Below, piece after piece: positions 25,620-34,019 of a stretch of DNA of 35,184 bases. The notes beneath the pieces are model-generated. The model saw only the letters and a program-made list of their open reading frames with translations. It was not told where the DNA came from and did not search any database. The stretch's first letter is position 1; the number at the start of each line of letters is the position of its first letter. This DNA is from Chitinivibrionales bacterium (lineage in GTDB: Bacteria > Fibrobacterota > Chitinivibrionia > Chitinivibrionales > WJKA01), in contig WJLW01000043.1 in the NCBI GenBank assembly GCA_014728295.1, positions 1 to 35,184 of the forward strand, given 5' to 3'. Made by a program: the position numbers and the translations under genes.

Positions 25620-26690
25620 ATGCATATGAGCTACCCTTCCTCCCGTATTCGAAAGTCTCTGATGATCCTGGTGATGCAGGGATTGATTCTTAATGTCGCG
25701 AGTTCATGCTCGGCTCCACACAAGCCGGATTCGCACAGCAGGCACGAGCGAAGCGCTGGAGTACAATACGACAGCATCGGCTATCCGTTCATCACCCTGG
25801 CATCCGGCAACCTCTCGGCGAAAGCGTATGTGCCCAATGACAGCAGCGGCTATTATCGCAGCAGCCGGTTCGACTGGTGGGGCCACATCGAGCAGGTACG
25901 GGCAGGCGCTCACTCGTTTTACGGCAACTGGCACGGCAGGCATGACCCGCTCAATCCCGAGCACGGTATCGGCCCCGCCGAAGAATTTGATATGGAATCC
26001 CCGCCCGGCTACGGCGATAGTGCTGAGCTGTTCCTCAAAATAGGCGTCGGCATCTGCCGCAAACCTGCTGATGAAACGCGCTATTTTATGAACCGTGCCT
26101 ACGAAATTATTGACAAAGGCGAGCGCACTTTTGCGTTCAGCCGGTCGCGTGCAAGCTGCACACACCAGCTCGACAATGCCTCCACCGGATGGAAGTACCG
26201 CTATCGTAAATCGCTGCTGCTCAGCGATTCTGCGCTGCGCATTACCCATACCCTTGTCAATACCGGGGCACATCCGCTGCAAACCGAGCATTACAGCCAC
26301 AATTTTATTATGCTGGATAACCGGCCGATCGGACCGGGATACACTCTGGAGCTTCCCTTTACTATTGCGTTGTCACCCAAGCTTCGCAGGAAAATGGCGG
26401 GATTCGCTACCGTGGAAAACTCCACCCTGGTCATCGACGCGCTGCTCGACACCAAAACACTTTGGGCAACCTTCGACAGTCTGCACCATACGGCCGCGGA
26501 AAACGGAGCAATCGTTGCACTGCAAAAATCCAATGTCAGCCTTGCAATCAAGGGCAATCGACCGCTGAGCAAGTATAATTTTTATGCAACTCACAAAGCC
26601 GTCTGTCCGGAGCCGTTTATTGAATTGCAGGTTGCTCCGGGTGATTCGGTATCGTGGGAAATTGTGCATACGTATCGGGTCCCTCGTTAG
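25620..26690 (+). CDS. Lipoprotein-like galactose-mutarotase-fold protein
   Basis: The 356-residue product begins with a basic, hydrophobic segment ending NVASSCSAP, a possible lipobox (ASSC) that would anchor it by Cys30. The body resembles aldose-1-epimerase/mutarotase-type beta-sandwiches: RFDWWGHIEQVRAGAHSFYG, KYRYRKSLLLSDSALRITHT, LQTEHYSHNFIMLDNRPIGP, SVSWEIVHTYRVPR. The central TEHYSHNFI matches the position of the conserved HNYFNL-like motif in epimerases, although the sequence differs. It may bind or isomerise a sugar, or be a non-catalytic relative. It is transcribed away from the envelope operon and lies 6 bases before the next gene. Confidence 0.6.
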   Translation: MHMSYPSSRIRKSLMILVMQGLILNVASSCSAPHKPDSHSRHERSAGVQYDSIGYPFITLASGNLSAKAYVPNDSSGYYRSSRFDWWGHIEQVRAGAHSFYGNWHGRHDPLNPEHGIGPAEEFDMESPPGYGDSAELFLKIGVGICRKPADETRYFMNRAYEIIDKGERTFAFSRSRASCTHQLDNASTGWKYRYRKSLLLSDSALRITHTLVNTGAHPLQTEHYSHNFIMLDNRPIGPGYTLELPFTIALSPKLRRKMAGFATVENSTLVIDALLDTKTLWATFDSLHHTAAENGAIVALQKSNVSLAIKGNRPLSKYNFYATHKAVCPEPFIELQVAPGDSVSWEIVHTYRVPR

Positions 26691-26696
26691 CGCGCC

Positions 26697-27440
26697 ATGG
26701 CGAATACAGACAAGCATGACAACCGCAATCTCGATCGTCAATTCGCACGATACGGCAGGCCAAAATTTACGCGCGTGCGGTTTGTGCGCTTGATGATTCT
26801 GGTTACGGCCGTAATCGGCGTGGTGTGGTACGCCCGTCAACGCGAAAACAATCCATTTTCCAATCCGGCTCAGGTGCGTATTCAGCAGACGGGTGGAGTC
26901 TTCGAGCTGCAATACGTTCGGCAAAATCGTCACTACCGGATACGATTCGATTCTTCCTCTGCACCGCACCGGGAAGGTGGTGCAGACCGACCCACCCACA
27001 TATTTGACGCCGGCGGCCGATTGCGTCTTGCCGATACCGTCACGACGGCATTGTATGCCATTGATTCATCAGGACATCCCCTGCACATACAACCGGCGCC
27101 ACAGATTTCCATTTCGCCGGTAGTGATCGACACATCCGGGGGCTATGGACTACGGGCAAAACTGGGTTCGTTACACCTGCTCTGCCTGCATGAGGGGCAC
27201 GCAGCTTTAGCCCCGGCCGGCGTTCAGCTTTACAGAGAAAAGCTCGATGTCGTGGTTGTTCTGTCGACACATCCTCACCGTGCAGACAAAATCAGGAAAC
27301 TGCTGCGACCACGCGAAACAATCGCCGTTCATCCGGCCGATCCCGGTTCGCGTCTAAACCATCTCACCCAGCTCAGCAATGACTTTGCCCTGAGCATCAC
27401 CAAAAAATCGAACGGGCGCATTTCTCTGTCGCAGCAATGA
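26697..27440 (+). CDS. Membrane-anchored protein with a degenerate ComEC-like domain
   Basis: The 247-residue product has one membrane helix near residues 30-47 (RLMILVTAVIGVVWY) and a basic cytoplasmic N-terminus. The rest is outside. Its second half (VIDTSGGYGLRAKLGSLHLL, LDVVVVLSTHPHRADKIRKL, then LRPRETIAVHPAD) has the order of strands of the metallo-beta-lactamase domain of ComEC-type proteins. There a DxxxxSHxH or HHG motif is followed by a strand with a Pro-Arg and 'V-I-S-V'. Here the metal ligands are incomplete (STHPHRAD), so hydrolysis is doubtful. It follows the mutarotase-like gene by 6 bases. No ribosome site is evident. The function remains open. Confidence 0.5.
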   Translation: MANTDKHDNRNLDRQFARYGRPKFTRVRFVRLMILVTAVIGVVWYARQRENNPFSNPAQVRIQQTGGVFELQYVRQNRHYRIRFDSSSAPHREGGADRPTHIFDAGGRLRLADTVTTALYAIDSSGHPLHIQPAPQISISPVVIDTSGGYGLRAKLGSLHLLCLHEGHAALAPAGVQLYREKLDVVVVLSTHPHRADKIRKLLRPRETIAVHPADPGSRLNHLTQLSNDFALSITKKSNGRISLSQQ

Positions 27441-27644
27441 ACCCGAATTAGCTTGCCTCCGCCTCCGCAACACGATACAATTAAACGGGATACAAATCCT
27501 TGTGCGTCTGCCGGCGGCCCGGCCGGACGCGCTCGAAAAGTATCCTGTAGCCGTGAATGTTGCGTTCATCTCGACACTGTTTTCTGCGTACGTACGTAGT
27601 TTTATACCTTCGCAGTCTTACGCAAACCTAAACGACGGAATCAA

Positions 27645-29342
27645 ATGGCGCGTCGCTTGAACGAATTGCTCATCGAGCATACCATCATTACCAAAGAGCA
27701 ACTGCTCGAAACGCTGAAATATCAGAAGACCAACGCCTGCTCATTTAACGATGCGCTCTTTGCCAGCGGCTCGCTCGCCGACGACGAGCTGTATGCAACC
27801 TTCCTGGCCAAGCAGATTGAATCCGGTGCACTGCCTATCTCCGAGCTTGAGCTGGAGGAGACAATAGTCGAGATCGTCCCGATGGACATTGCGCAGAAAT
27901 ATAAAATTGTGGCCGTCAGCAAATTTAATAAAATGCTGCTGGTTGCCATCTCCGATCCGAAAAACCTCTTTGTGCTCGATGCCGTCAAATTTCTCACGGG
28001 ATGCAACATCAAACCGGCCGTGGCACCCGAAGCCGAGATCGTTGAATGCATCAAAACCAGTTATCAAACCGAAGAAGAATCGGTTGATGAGCTGCTCGAG
28101 GACATCAAGGGAGAGGAACTCGAAGTACTGGAGCGCGAAGAAGACGACGAGCCCGATGATATTAATCTGGCCGTAGCCGATGCACCGGTTGTCAAGCTGG
28201 TCAACCACATACTCTCCGAAGCCGTGCGCAAAGACGCCAGTGACATCCACATCGAAACCTACCAGAAAATCCTGCGCGTGCGCTATCGTATCGACGGAAA
28301 GCTCGTGGAGATATCAAACCTTCCCTACCGGCTGCGCCCCTCAATCATTTCACGCATCAAAATCATGTCGGATCTTGACATATCCGAAAAGCGCCTGCCG
28401 CAGGACGGACGACTGAAGATCAAGCTCGGGCTGGCAACGGTTGACATCCGCGTAAGCACCCTGCCTACCATTTACGGCGAAAAAGTCGTCATGCGTATCC
28501 TCGACTCGTCAAATCTCGTATTGGATCTCGAAAAACTGGGCATTCCGAAGCCCGGCGGAGATTATCTGCGCGACGCCCTGACGGCGCCATTCGGCATGAT
28601 ACTGGTAACCGGACCAACCGGCAGCGGCAAAACAACCACGCTTTACTCCGGCTTGTGCCTGCTGAATAAGCCCGACGTCAACATCATGACCGTCGAGGAT
28701 CCGGTCGAATATAACATCGACGGCATCAATCAGGTAAATGTCAATTCGAATATCGGCTTGACTTTTGCAGAAACGTTGCGTTCCTTTCTGCGTCAGGATC
28801 CCGACATCGTCATGGTCGGTGAAATTCGCGACATCGAGACGGCCGAAATCGCCATAAAGGCGGCGCTTACCGGTCATCTCGTGTTGAGCACCCTGCACAC
28901 CAACAACAGCGTGGCCACCATCGACCGGCTGATCGACATGGGCGCGGAGCCGTTTTTAGTTGCCTCGTCGGTGCGCATAATTGTAGCTCAGCGTCTGGTG
29001 AGAAAAATCTGCACCAAATGCAAAGAGCCGCTGAAGCAGGACACGATCAATCCACAACAGATATTGCATCTGACCGATGAGGAAGCGGCCGGCCTGCAGC
29101 TTTACAAAGGACATGGTTGCCCGGCCTGCAACAATACCGGCTATCACAAGCGATGCGGCCTGTATGAAGTTTTGCCCATAACCACCGAAATCCAGAACCT
29201 GATTCTCGGCCGCGCAACGGTCAACGAGCTCAGAACCAAAGCACTGGAGCAGGGCATGCGCACCCTGCGCATGGCGGCTCTTGAAAAGCTCGGAAACGGA
29301 GAAACAACGATCGAAGAAGTACTCAGTGCAACCGACAGCTAG
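27645..29342 (+). CDS. pilB: Type IV pilus extension ATPase PilB
   Basis: The 565-residue product has the GspE/PilB layout: an N-terminal MshEN/T2SSE_N domain (residues 1-150), a low-complexity acidic linker, then the hexameric ATPase. The Walker A motif GPTGSGKT is at 323-330. The Walker B region DPDIVMVGEIRD begins at 385, with Glu393. His residues follow in GHLVLSTLHTNNS. A tetracysteine zinc motif has Cys456, Cys459, Cys492 and Cys495, typical of PilB and GspE but not PilT. It powers pilin polymerisation at the inner membrane. PilT and PilC follow directly, so a pilus rather than a type II secretion system is likely. The start ATG 27645 has only a weak ribosome site. Confidence 0.9.
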   Translation: MARRLNELLIEHTIITKEQLLETLKYQKTNACSFNDALFASGSLADDELYATFLAKQIESGALPISELELEETIVEIVPMDIAQKYKIVAVSKFNKMLLVAISDPKNLFVLDAVKFLTGCNIKPAVAPEAEIVECIKTSYQTEEESVDELLEDIKGEELEVLEREEDDEPDDINLAVADAPVVKLVNHILSEAVRKDASDIHIETYQKILRVRYRIDGKLVEISNLPYRLRPSIISRIKIMSDLDISEKRLPQDGRLKIKLGLATVDIRVSTLPTIYGEKVVMRILDSSNLVLDLEKLGIPKPGGDYLRDALTAPFGMILVTGPTGSGKTTTLYSGLCLLNKPDVNIMTVEDPVEYNIDGINQVNVNSNIGLTFAETLRSFLRQDPDIVMVGEIRDIETAEIAIKAALTGHLVLSTLHTNNSVATIDRLIDMGAEPFLVASSVRIIVAQRLVRKICTKCKEPLKQDTINPQQILHLTDEEAAGLQLYKGHGCPACNNTGYHKRCGLYEVLPITTEIQNLILGRATVNELRTKALEQGMRTLRMAALEKLGNGETTIEEVLSATDS

Positions 29343-29389
29343 ACAACAGCATGTGTACATAAACCACTTAGCGGAAGAAATGTGAAGCT

Positions 29390-30442
29390 ATGTTATCGAT
29401 GCAGGAATTGCTCAACCACGTTCTCGAACTAAATGCGTCCGACTTGCATTTGACAACCGGAGCACCGCCGCTTTACCGCGTTGACGGCAAGCTGATTCCC
29501 ACCAACGCCGAGAAACTCAACGCCGACCAGGTGCTCAAGCTCTCCTACAGTGTGATGAACGAACAGCAGCGCAAAGCCTTCGAGCAGAACAAGGAAGTTG
29601 ATTTCTCGTTCGGGGTGCAGAACCTGTGCCGGTTCAGAGCAAATGTTTTTCTGCAGCGCGGGTGTGCGGCCGCAGCGATCAGGCAGATCCCCTATCGCAT
29701 CCGCACCCTCGAGGACCTGGGACTGCCGCCGGTAGTCCAGAGGATAATGCAGCGTCCGAATGGATTGCTCCTGGTGACCGGCCCGACCGGCTCGGGCAAA
29801 AGCACAACGCTTGCCTCCATGATTGACAAAATAAACAGTGAGCGTGAAGGGCACATCCTTACCGTTGAAGATCCGATCGAATTTGTGCATACTCACAAAA
29901 AATGCCTGGTAAATCAACGCGAAGTGCATCAGGATACCAACAGCTTTTCGGATGCGCTGCGCGTCGCCCTGCGTCAAGATCCCGACTTTGTTCTCATCGG
30001 CGAAATGCGCGATCTGGAAACCATACAGGCGGCCGTCACGATTGCAGAGACCGGTCACTTGACACTTGCAACTTTACACACGAATTCGGCCGCGCAAACT
30101 GTCAATCGCATTATCGATGTGTTTCCCTCCGAGCAAAAAGCGACCATCCGTGCCCAGTTGTCGATGGTTCTGGAAGCCATCGTCAGCCAGACTCTGATCG
30201 AACGCATCGGGGGCGGACGTGCGCTGGCATGTGAGATTCTGGTTGCCACCACAGCTATCCGCGCCTTGATCAGGGATGATAAGGTTCATCAGATTCAGGG
30301 AATGATAGAAATCGGCCAGCAGGCGGGCATGCAAACCATGAATTCCTCGCTGGCACACCTCTACAAAAAACGCATCATAACCATGAAGGATGCAATCGGC
30401 AAAAGCCCCGACCCGGAAGCATTGCAGAAGCTTCTGGTTTAG
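29390..30442 (+). CDS. pilT: Type IV pilus retraction ATPase PilT
   Basis: The 350-residue product matches PilT in length and motifs. It has an N-terminal PAS-like half (SDLHLTTGAPPLYRVDGKLI), Walker A GPTGSGKS at 131-138, Walker B with GEMRDLET starting at 204, and the His box ETGHLTLATLHTNSA. There is no tetracysteine motif, which separates it from PilB. It drives pilus depolymerisation, hence twitching and DNA uptake in bacteria that use pili for these. A second ATG lies three codons in. It starts 47 bases after pilB and is 35 bases before pilC, so the three form an operon. Confidence 0.9.
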   Translation: MLSMQELLNHVLELNASDLHLTTGAPPLYRVDGKLIPTNAEKLNADQVLKLSYSVMNEQQRKAFEQNKEVDFSFGVQNLCRFRANVFLQRGCAAAAIRQIPYRIRTLEDLGLPPVVQRIMQRPNGLLLVTGPTGSGKSTTLASMIDKINSEREGHILTVEDPIEFVHTHKKCLVNQREVHQDTNSFSDALRVALRQDPDFVLIGEMRDLETIQAAVTIAETGHLTLATLHTNSAAQTVNRIIDVFPSEQKATIRAQLSMVLEAIVSQTLIERIGGGRALACEILVATTAIRALIRDDKVHQIQGMIEIGQQAGMQTMNSSLAHLYKKRIITMKDAIGKSPDPEALQKLLV

Positions 30443-30477
30443 AATTACTTTTGAGTATACGAAAGGGCTCATAAGCT

Positions 30478-31677
30478 ATGGCAGCATTTCTCTACGTCGG
30501 CGTTACCTCCGGCGGCAAACAGGTCAAAGGCGAAATTCAGGCGACATCCAAAAATGAAGTGATCAGCCTGTTGCGCAAAAAAAAGGTCCGCACCATCTCC
30601 GTCAAACCTAAACCGATGGAAATCAAGCTCCCCTTTGGCGGTGGGGTTAAATTGCAGGATCTGGGACGCTTTACGCGGCAATTTGCGGCCATGACGTCGG
30701 CGGGGCTCCCGCTCGTGCAGTGTCTTGACATATTGGCCAATCAAACCGAAAACAAGGTTCTCGCCAGTGCCATTCAATCTGTCTCCGCCGAAATTCAGGG
30801 TGGAAGCACGCTGGCGGATTCGCTGGCAAAGCATCCCAAAATATTCAACCAGCTCTACTGCAACATGATTGCCGCAGGCGAGTCGTCGGGTAACCTTGAC
30901 GGTATTCTGGTTCGACTGGCCGACTACCAGGAAAAGGCCAACGCACTGCGCCGCAAAATCAAGGGTGCGCTCTCCTACCCTATCATCCTGGCGGTCGTGG
31001 CAATCGCCGTGGTTATAATCATGTTGAGCTTTGTCGTACCGACCTTTGCCGCCATGTTCCAGGATATGGGCGGCCAGTTGCCCACTCCCACCAGAATTGT
31101 CATGCAGCTTTCGGATTTTTTCCGCAACTATCTGGTCGTTATCATAATCGGCGTGATCATCCTGGCTATCGCTGTCAATATGTATTACAAAACCGAAAAA
31201 GGGCGCTACAATATCGACAAGCTCAAGCTGGTAGCCCCCTTGTTCGGCAATTTGGAACGCAAGAGCGCGGTCAGCCGTTTTTCGCAGACGTTGTCGACCC
31301 TGCTGACCAGCGGTGTCACTATTCTGGACGCGCTTTCGATCACGGCCAAAACCGCCGGCAATGCCGTACTGGAAAAAGGCCTGCTCAAAACGCTGGAAAA
31401 GATCACCGGCGGTCTTACCATTGCAGAGCCGCTCAAGGAGACCGGCGTCTTTCCGCCTATGGTTATCCACATGATTTCCGTCGGTGAAAAAACTGGCGAT
31501 TTAGCGGGAATGCTTTCGAAAGTATCGCAGTTCTACCAGGAAGAAGTTGACGCTGCGGTTGATGCCATGACATCGATCATCGAGCCGATTATGATCGTTG
31601 TGATGGGCTCGGTGATCGGTGGAATTCTCTTTGCGATGTATATGCCGATGTTCGATATGATTGGCGGTATTGGCTGA
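30478..31677 (+). CDS. pilC: Type IV pilus inner-membrane platform protein PilC
   Basis: The 399-residue product has two GspF domains, each with the AAMTSAGLPLVQCLDIL-like and TLLTSGVTILDALSI-like helices. There are three membrane segments at about 167-190, 217-236 and 371-399; the last ends MYMPMFDMIGGIG, which is standard for PilC/PulF. It forms the platform contacted by PilB and PilT. The order pilB-pilT-pilC is common in diverse bacteria; no pilin or pilMNOPQ genes are seen in the window. A clear terminator after the gene is not visible. Confidence 0.9.
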   Translation: MAAFLYVGVTSGGKQVKGEIQATSKNEVISLLRKKKVRTISVKPKPMEIKLPFGGGVKLQDLGRFTRQFAAMTSAGLPLVQCLDILANQTENKVLASAIQSVSAEIQGGSTLADSLAKHPKIFNQLYCNMIAAGESSGNLDGILVRLADYQEKANALRRKIKGALSYPIILAVVAIAVVIIMLSFVVPTFAAMFQDMGGQLPTPTRIVMQLSDFFRNYLVVIIIGVIILAIAVNMYYKTEKGRYNIDKLKLVAPLFGNLERKSAVSRFSQTLSTLLTSGVTILDALSITAKTAGNAVLEKGLLKTLEKITGGLTIAEPLKETGVFPPMVIHMISVGEKTGDLAGMLSKVSQFYQEEVDAAVDAMTSIIEPIMIVVMGSVIGGILFAMYMPMFDMIGGIG

Positions 31678-31750
31678 GATGCAAACTGTTTAATTTTTAA
31701 ATATGCAAAAATATCAATGAGTTACCACTATTGAACTATCTCGAAAAAGT

Positions 31751-31777
31751 TAAAGTTTTCCTTGTTGATGCCGATAT
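31751..31777 (+). promoter_or_regulatory. Sigma-28 (FliA) promoter of flgM
   Basis: TAAAGTTT (31751-31758), an 11-base spacer, and GCCGATAT (31770-31777) match the classical FliA consensus TAAAGTTT-N11-GCCGATAA at all but the last base. It lies 48 bases before the flgM ATG. Confidence 0.85.
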
Positions 31778-31824
31778 ATTCTAATAGATACCCTACACTT
31801 TCTTGGGAAAGGTGGTGATTTGCC

Positions 31825-32136
31825 ATGCGCATCCATTCTGTTACGGAAGCTTTTAATGCAGAACTCAGGAAAACATCTCAGGTGCGCCGTAACGAGAAGC
31901 CACAAGCCAGAGCGAAACAGGCTGATCAATCGGATTTTTCGTCAAAGGCACAGCGCCTCAGCAACACCAAAGCGGAAATGCAGGCGGTCAAGGCTCACGT
32001 TGACCTGCAACCGGAAATTCGTGAAGCCAAAGTGGCTGAAGTTCGGCAGAAAATAGAGCAAGGCTACTACAACTCCGAGCAATTTATGGACAAGTTGGCC
32101 GACAAGCTCATCAAGGACTTTGGTTTAGACAGCTAA
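31825..32136 (+). CDS. flgM: Anti-sigma-28 factor FlgM
   Basis: The 103-residue product has a disordered, charged N-terminal half and the FlgM C-terminal helices that bind sigma-28: KAQRLSNTKAEMQAVKAHVD, REAKVAEVRQKIEQGYY and KLADKLIKDFGLDS. It holds sigma-28 inactive until it is exported through a finished flagellar hook, coupling late gene expression to assembly. The ribosome site GGTGGTGA lies about 8 bases before ATG 31825. It has its own sigma-28 promoter and terminator, so it is a single-gene unit. That gives a negative feedback loop. No other flagellar gene lies nearby. Confidence 0.85.
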   Translation: MRIHSVTEAFNAELRKTSQVRRNEKPQARAKQADQSDFSSKAQRLSNTKAEMQAVKAHVDLQPEIREAKVAEVRQKIEQGYYNSEQFMDKLADKLIKDFGLDS

Positions 32137-32170
32137 AATACCTGCTGTCTGCACGCTGTTCCGAATTCTG

Positions 32171-32206
32171 ATGGCGGAAAATATATCTTTTCCGCCATTT
32201 TTATTT
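32171..32206 (+). terminator. Intrinsic terminator of flgM
   Basis: A perfect 11-bp stem, ATGGCGGAAAA (32171-32181) with TTTTCCGCCAT (32188-32198), has a 6-base loop and is followed by TTTTATTTC. It is 35 bases past the flgM stop. Confidence 0.9.
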
Positions 32207-32288
32207 CGGCCAATCTCTCCGAAATTATTTTATATCCCCTTGCAAATCAGGTATCTTCGATTACGTTCTCCATGAGGAGCTTTGCATA

Positions 32289-33650
32289 ATGGAACTTATT
32301 GTCTGCAAATTCGGTGGATCTTCGGTAGCAACTGTTGAAAATCTCAAACAGATACTTTCGGTGATCAAGGCGAACAAATCCCGCAGATGCGTTGTGCTGT
32401 CCGCACCGGGCAAAGCGCAGGGCATCGAACAAAAAGTGACCGATCAGCTTATTGCCGTCGTCGAAAAGAGTCTTGCCGGCAATCCGGTTGCCGAAGAAAT
32501 CGACAATGTCAAGAAACGCTATCTCGCCCTTTACGGCGGACTGGGTCTTGCCGGCAACGACATCTCCGAAGTCATCGACGACCTTGACACCCGGATAGCC
32601 GCCGACAAAAGCAATCCACTCAAATACCGCGACCTGGTAGTCGCTTCCGGTGAAGATTATAATGCGCAGCTCTATGCGAAGTATCTGGCCAGGGAAGGAT
32701 TGCCGGCAGCCTATTTCTCACCCGCGGAGATCGGCTTGATCGTGACTGCACAATTCGGCGACGCCCAGCCCGAAACGGCGTCTCTGCTGGAAATAGCAAA
32801 GCTGAAGGAGACCTGCGAAGAAACGATTGCGATTATCCCCGGCTTTTTTGGGGCGACGGCCAAAGGAGACATCGCTACCTTCAGCCGCGGCGGCAGTGAT
32901 CTGACCGGTGCGCTCATGGCCGAAGCACTTGACGCCGTGGAATACGAAAACTTCACCGATGTTGACGGCATTTTCAGCTCCAACCCAAAACTGGTCGACA
33001 ATCCCATGCAAATCCCGGCATTGACCTACAAGGAAATGCGGGAACTATCCTACATCGGCTTCAATGTCTTTCACGAAGAAGCCGTGTGGCCGGCCATGCG
33101 CAAGAAAATTCCCATCCGCCTGCGCAACACCAATAATCTCGATAATCCCGGCACCCTCATCGTTGCCCAGCGGCTGCCGTCCGAAAATGACGTTGTCGGT
33201 GTCACCTGCGACGGCGGTTACTGCAGCTTCAATCTGGAAAAATTCCTGATGAACCGGGAAAAAGGGTTCGGTCGCAAACTGCTCTCCATTTTCGAAGAAC
33301 TTGACATATCCTACGAACACTGCCCGTCAAGCGTCGATTCAATTTCAGTCATTCTCGACCAGGAGCAACTCACTTCAGAAATGGTCAATGAGATCATTCG
33401 CACCATAGAAGATCAACTGCAACCCGATGAAGTCCGCTCGGAATACGGCATCGCCCTGCTTGCTGTTGTCGGTGAAGGTCTCGCCCACAAAATCGGCGTA
33501 CTCGGCCAGGCCGCAAACGCGCTTGCACACGCCGGGGTAAATATCAAAATGGTCAACCAGGGCAGCTCGGAGATCAGCATTATCTTCGGCATTGACGCAT
33601 CGGATGAGAAAAAGGCGATTAACGCGCTGTATGGAGAGTTTTTTACTTAG
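32289..33650 (+). CDS. lysC: Aspartate kinase
   Basis: The 453-residue product phosphorylates L-aspartate, the first step to lysine, threonine, methionine and diaminopimelate. It starts with the family motif KFGGSSV. It has the ASGEDYNAQL segment, TFSRGGSDLTGA at the substrate site, and YENFTDVDGIFSSNP. Two ACT-type regulatory domains follow: DISYEHCPSSVDSISVILDQ, then LLAVVGEGLAHKIGVLGQAA with GVNIKMVNQGSSEISIIFGI. Its length fits a monofunctional kinase with feedback inhibition. The ribosome site GAGGAG precedes ATG 32289. No other gene of the pathway lies beside it. Confidence 0.9.
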   Translation: MELIVCKFGGSSVATVENLKQILSVIKANKSRRCVVLSAPGKAQGIEQKVTDQLIAVVEKSLAGNPVAEEIDNVKKRYLALYGGLGLAGNDISEVIDDLDTRIAADKSNPLKYRDLVVASGEDYNAQLYAKYLAREGLPAAYFSPAEIGLIVTAQFGDAQPETASLLEIAKLKETCEETIAIIPGFFGATAKGDIATFSRGGSDLTGALMAEALDAVEYENFTDVDGIFSSNPKLVDNPMQIPALTYKEMRELSYIGFNVFHEEAVWPAMRKKIPIRLRNTNNLDNPGTLIVAQRLPSENDVVGVTCDGGYCSFNLEKFLMNREKGFGRKLLSIFEELDISYEHCPSSVDSISVILDQEQLTSEMVNEIIRTIEDQLQPDEVRSEYGIALLAVVGEGLAHKIGVLGQAANALAHAGVNIKMVNQGSSEISIIFGIDASDEKKAINALYGEFFT

Positions 33651-34019
33651 TCCGGACTGCTTTATCAGCTACTCGGGATCGCATCCGTGTTCAAGCATAT
33701 GCGGGCCCACTTCCCGGTCAAGCACAACCGCCACACTGTCGTGTTGCGCAGGGGTCAGCTTTTTATTTTCGGAAAGCGCCACCCGTAGCCCCGGCTCCAG
33801 GGGAAGGGCAGGTAGGCCGATCCGCCCATGCGCACGCCGCGGTACATCATCTGCCACACCGGGGACAAAAAAATAGCAAGGTACTTCATTCTCTATGTAT
33901 TTTGTTCACATGCCGGGCGCCCAAATACATTTCGGCACATACGACGAGCAGCGCTCCTCTGCGCCAAAATTTTTCGGTTCCCTGTCGCCTGGTTTGCGCG
34001 CTAAACCCGTGGAGTATCA
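33651..34019. other. Intergenic region with traces of small minus-strand frames
   Basis: No plus-strand gene is credible. Just after the lysC stop there is a palindrome AGTCCGGACT. On the minus strand two overlapping small frames at 33669-33857 and 33755-33889 look somewhat protein-like (see the separate entry). A ribosome site for the hydrolase gene is at its right end. Confidence 0.4.
33755..33889 (-). CDS. Possible small protein, perhaps a frameshifted remnant
   Basis: From ATG 33889 a 44-residue frame reads MKYLAIFLSPVWQMMYRGVR and GGSAYLPFPWSRGYGWRF, then stops. In another frame the sequence runs on as SENKKLTPAQHDSVAVVLDR and EVGPHMLEHG to a stop at 33669. The two parts joined would make one about 75-residue protein, suggesting a frameshifted small gene. 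I recognise no family, and the ribosome site is weak. Confidence 0.2.
   Translation of the reverse strand: MKYLAIFLSPVWQMMYRGVRMGGSAYLPFPWSRGYGWRFPKIKS

Noticed and set aside
27480..27545. A GC-rich hairpin upstream of pilB as a terminator
   Set aside because: The stem has mismatches after seven pairs and there is no T-run.
30469..31470. A 333-codon minus-strand open frame
   Set aside because: It is antisense to pilC, whose identity is certain.
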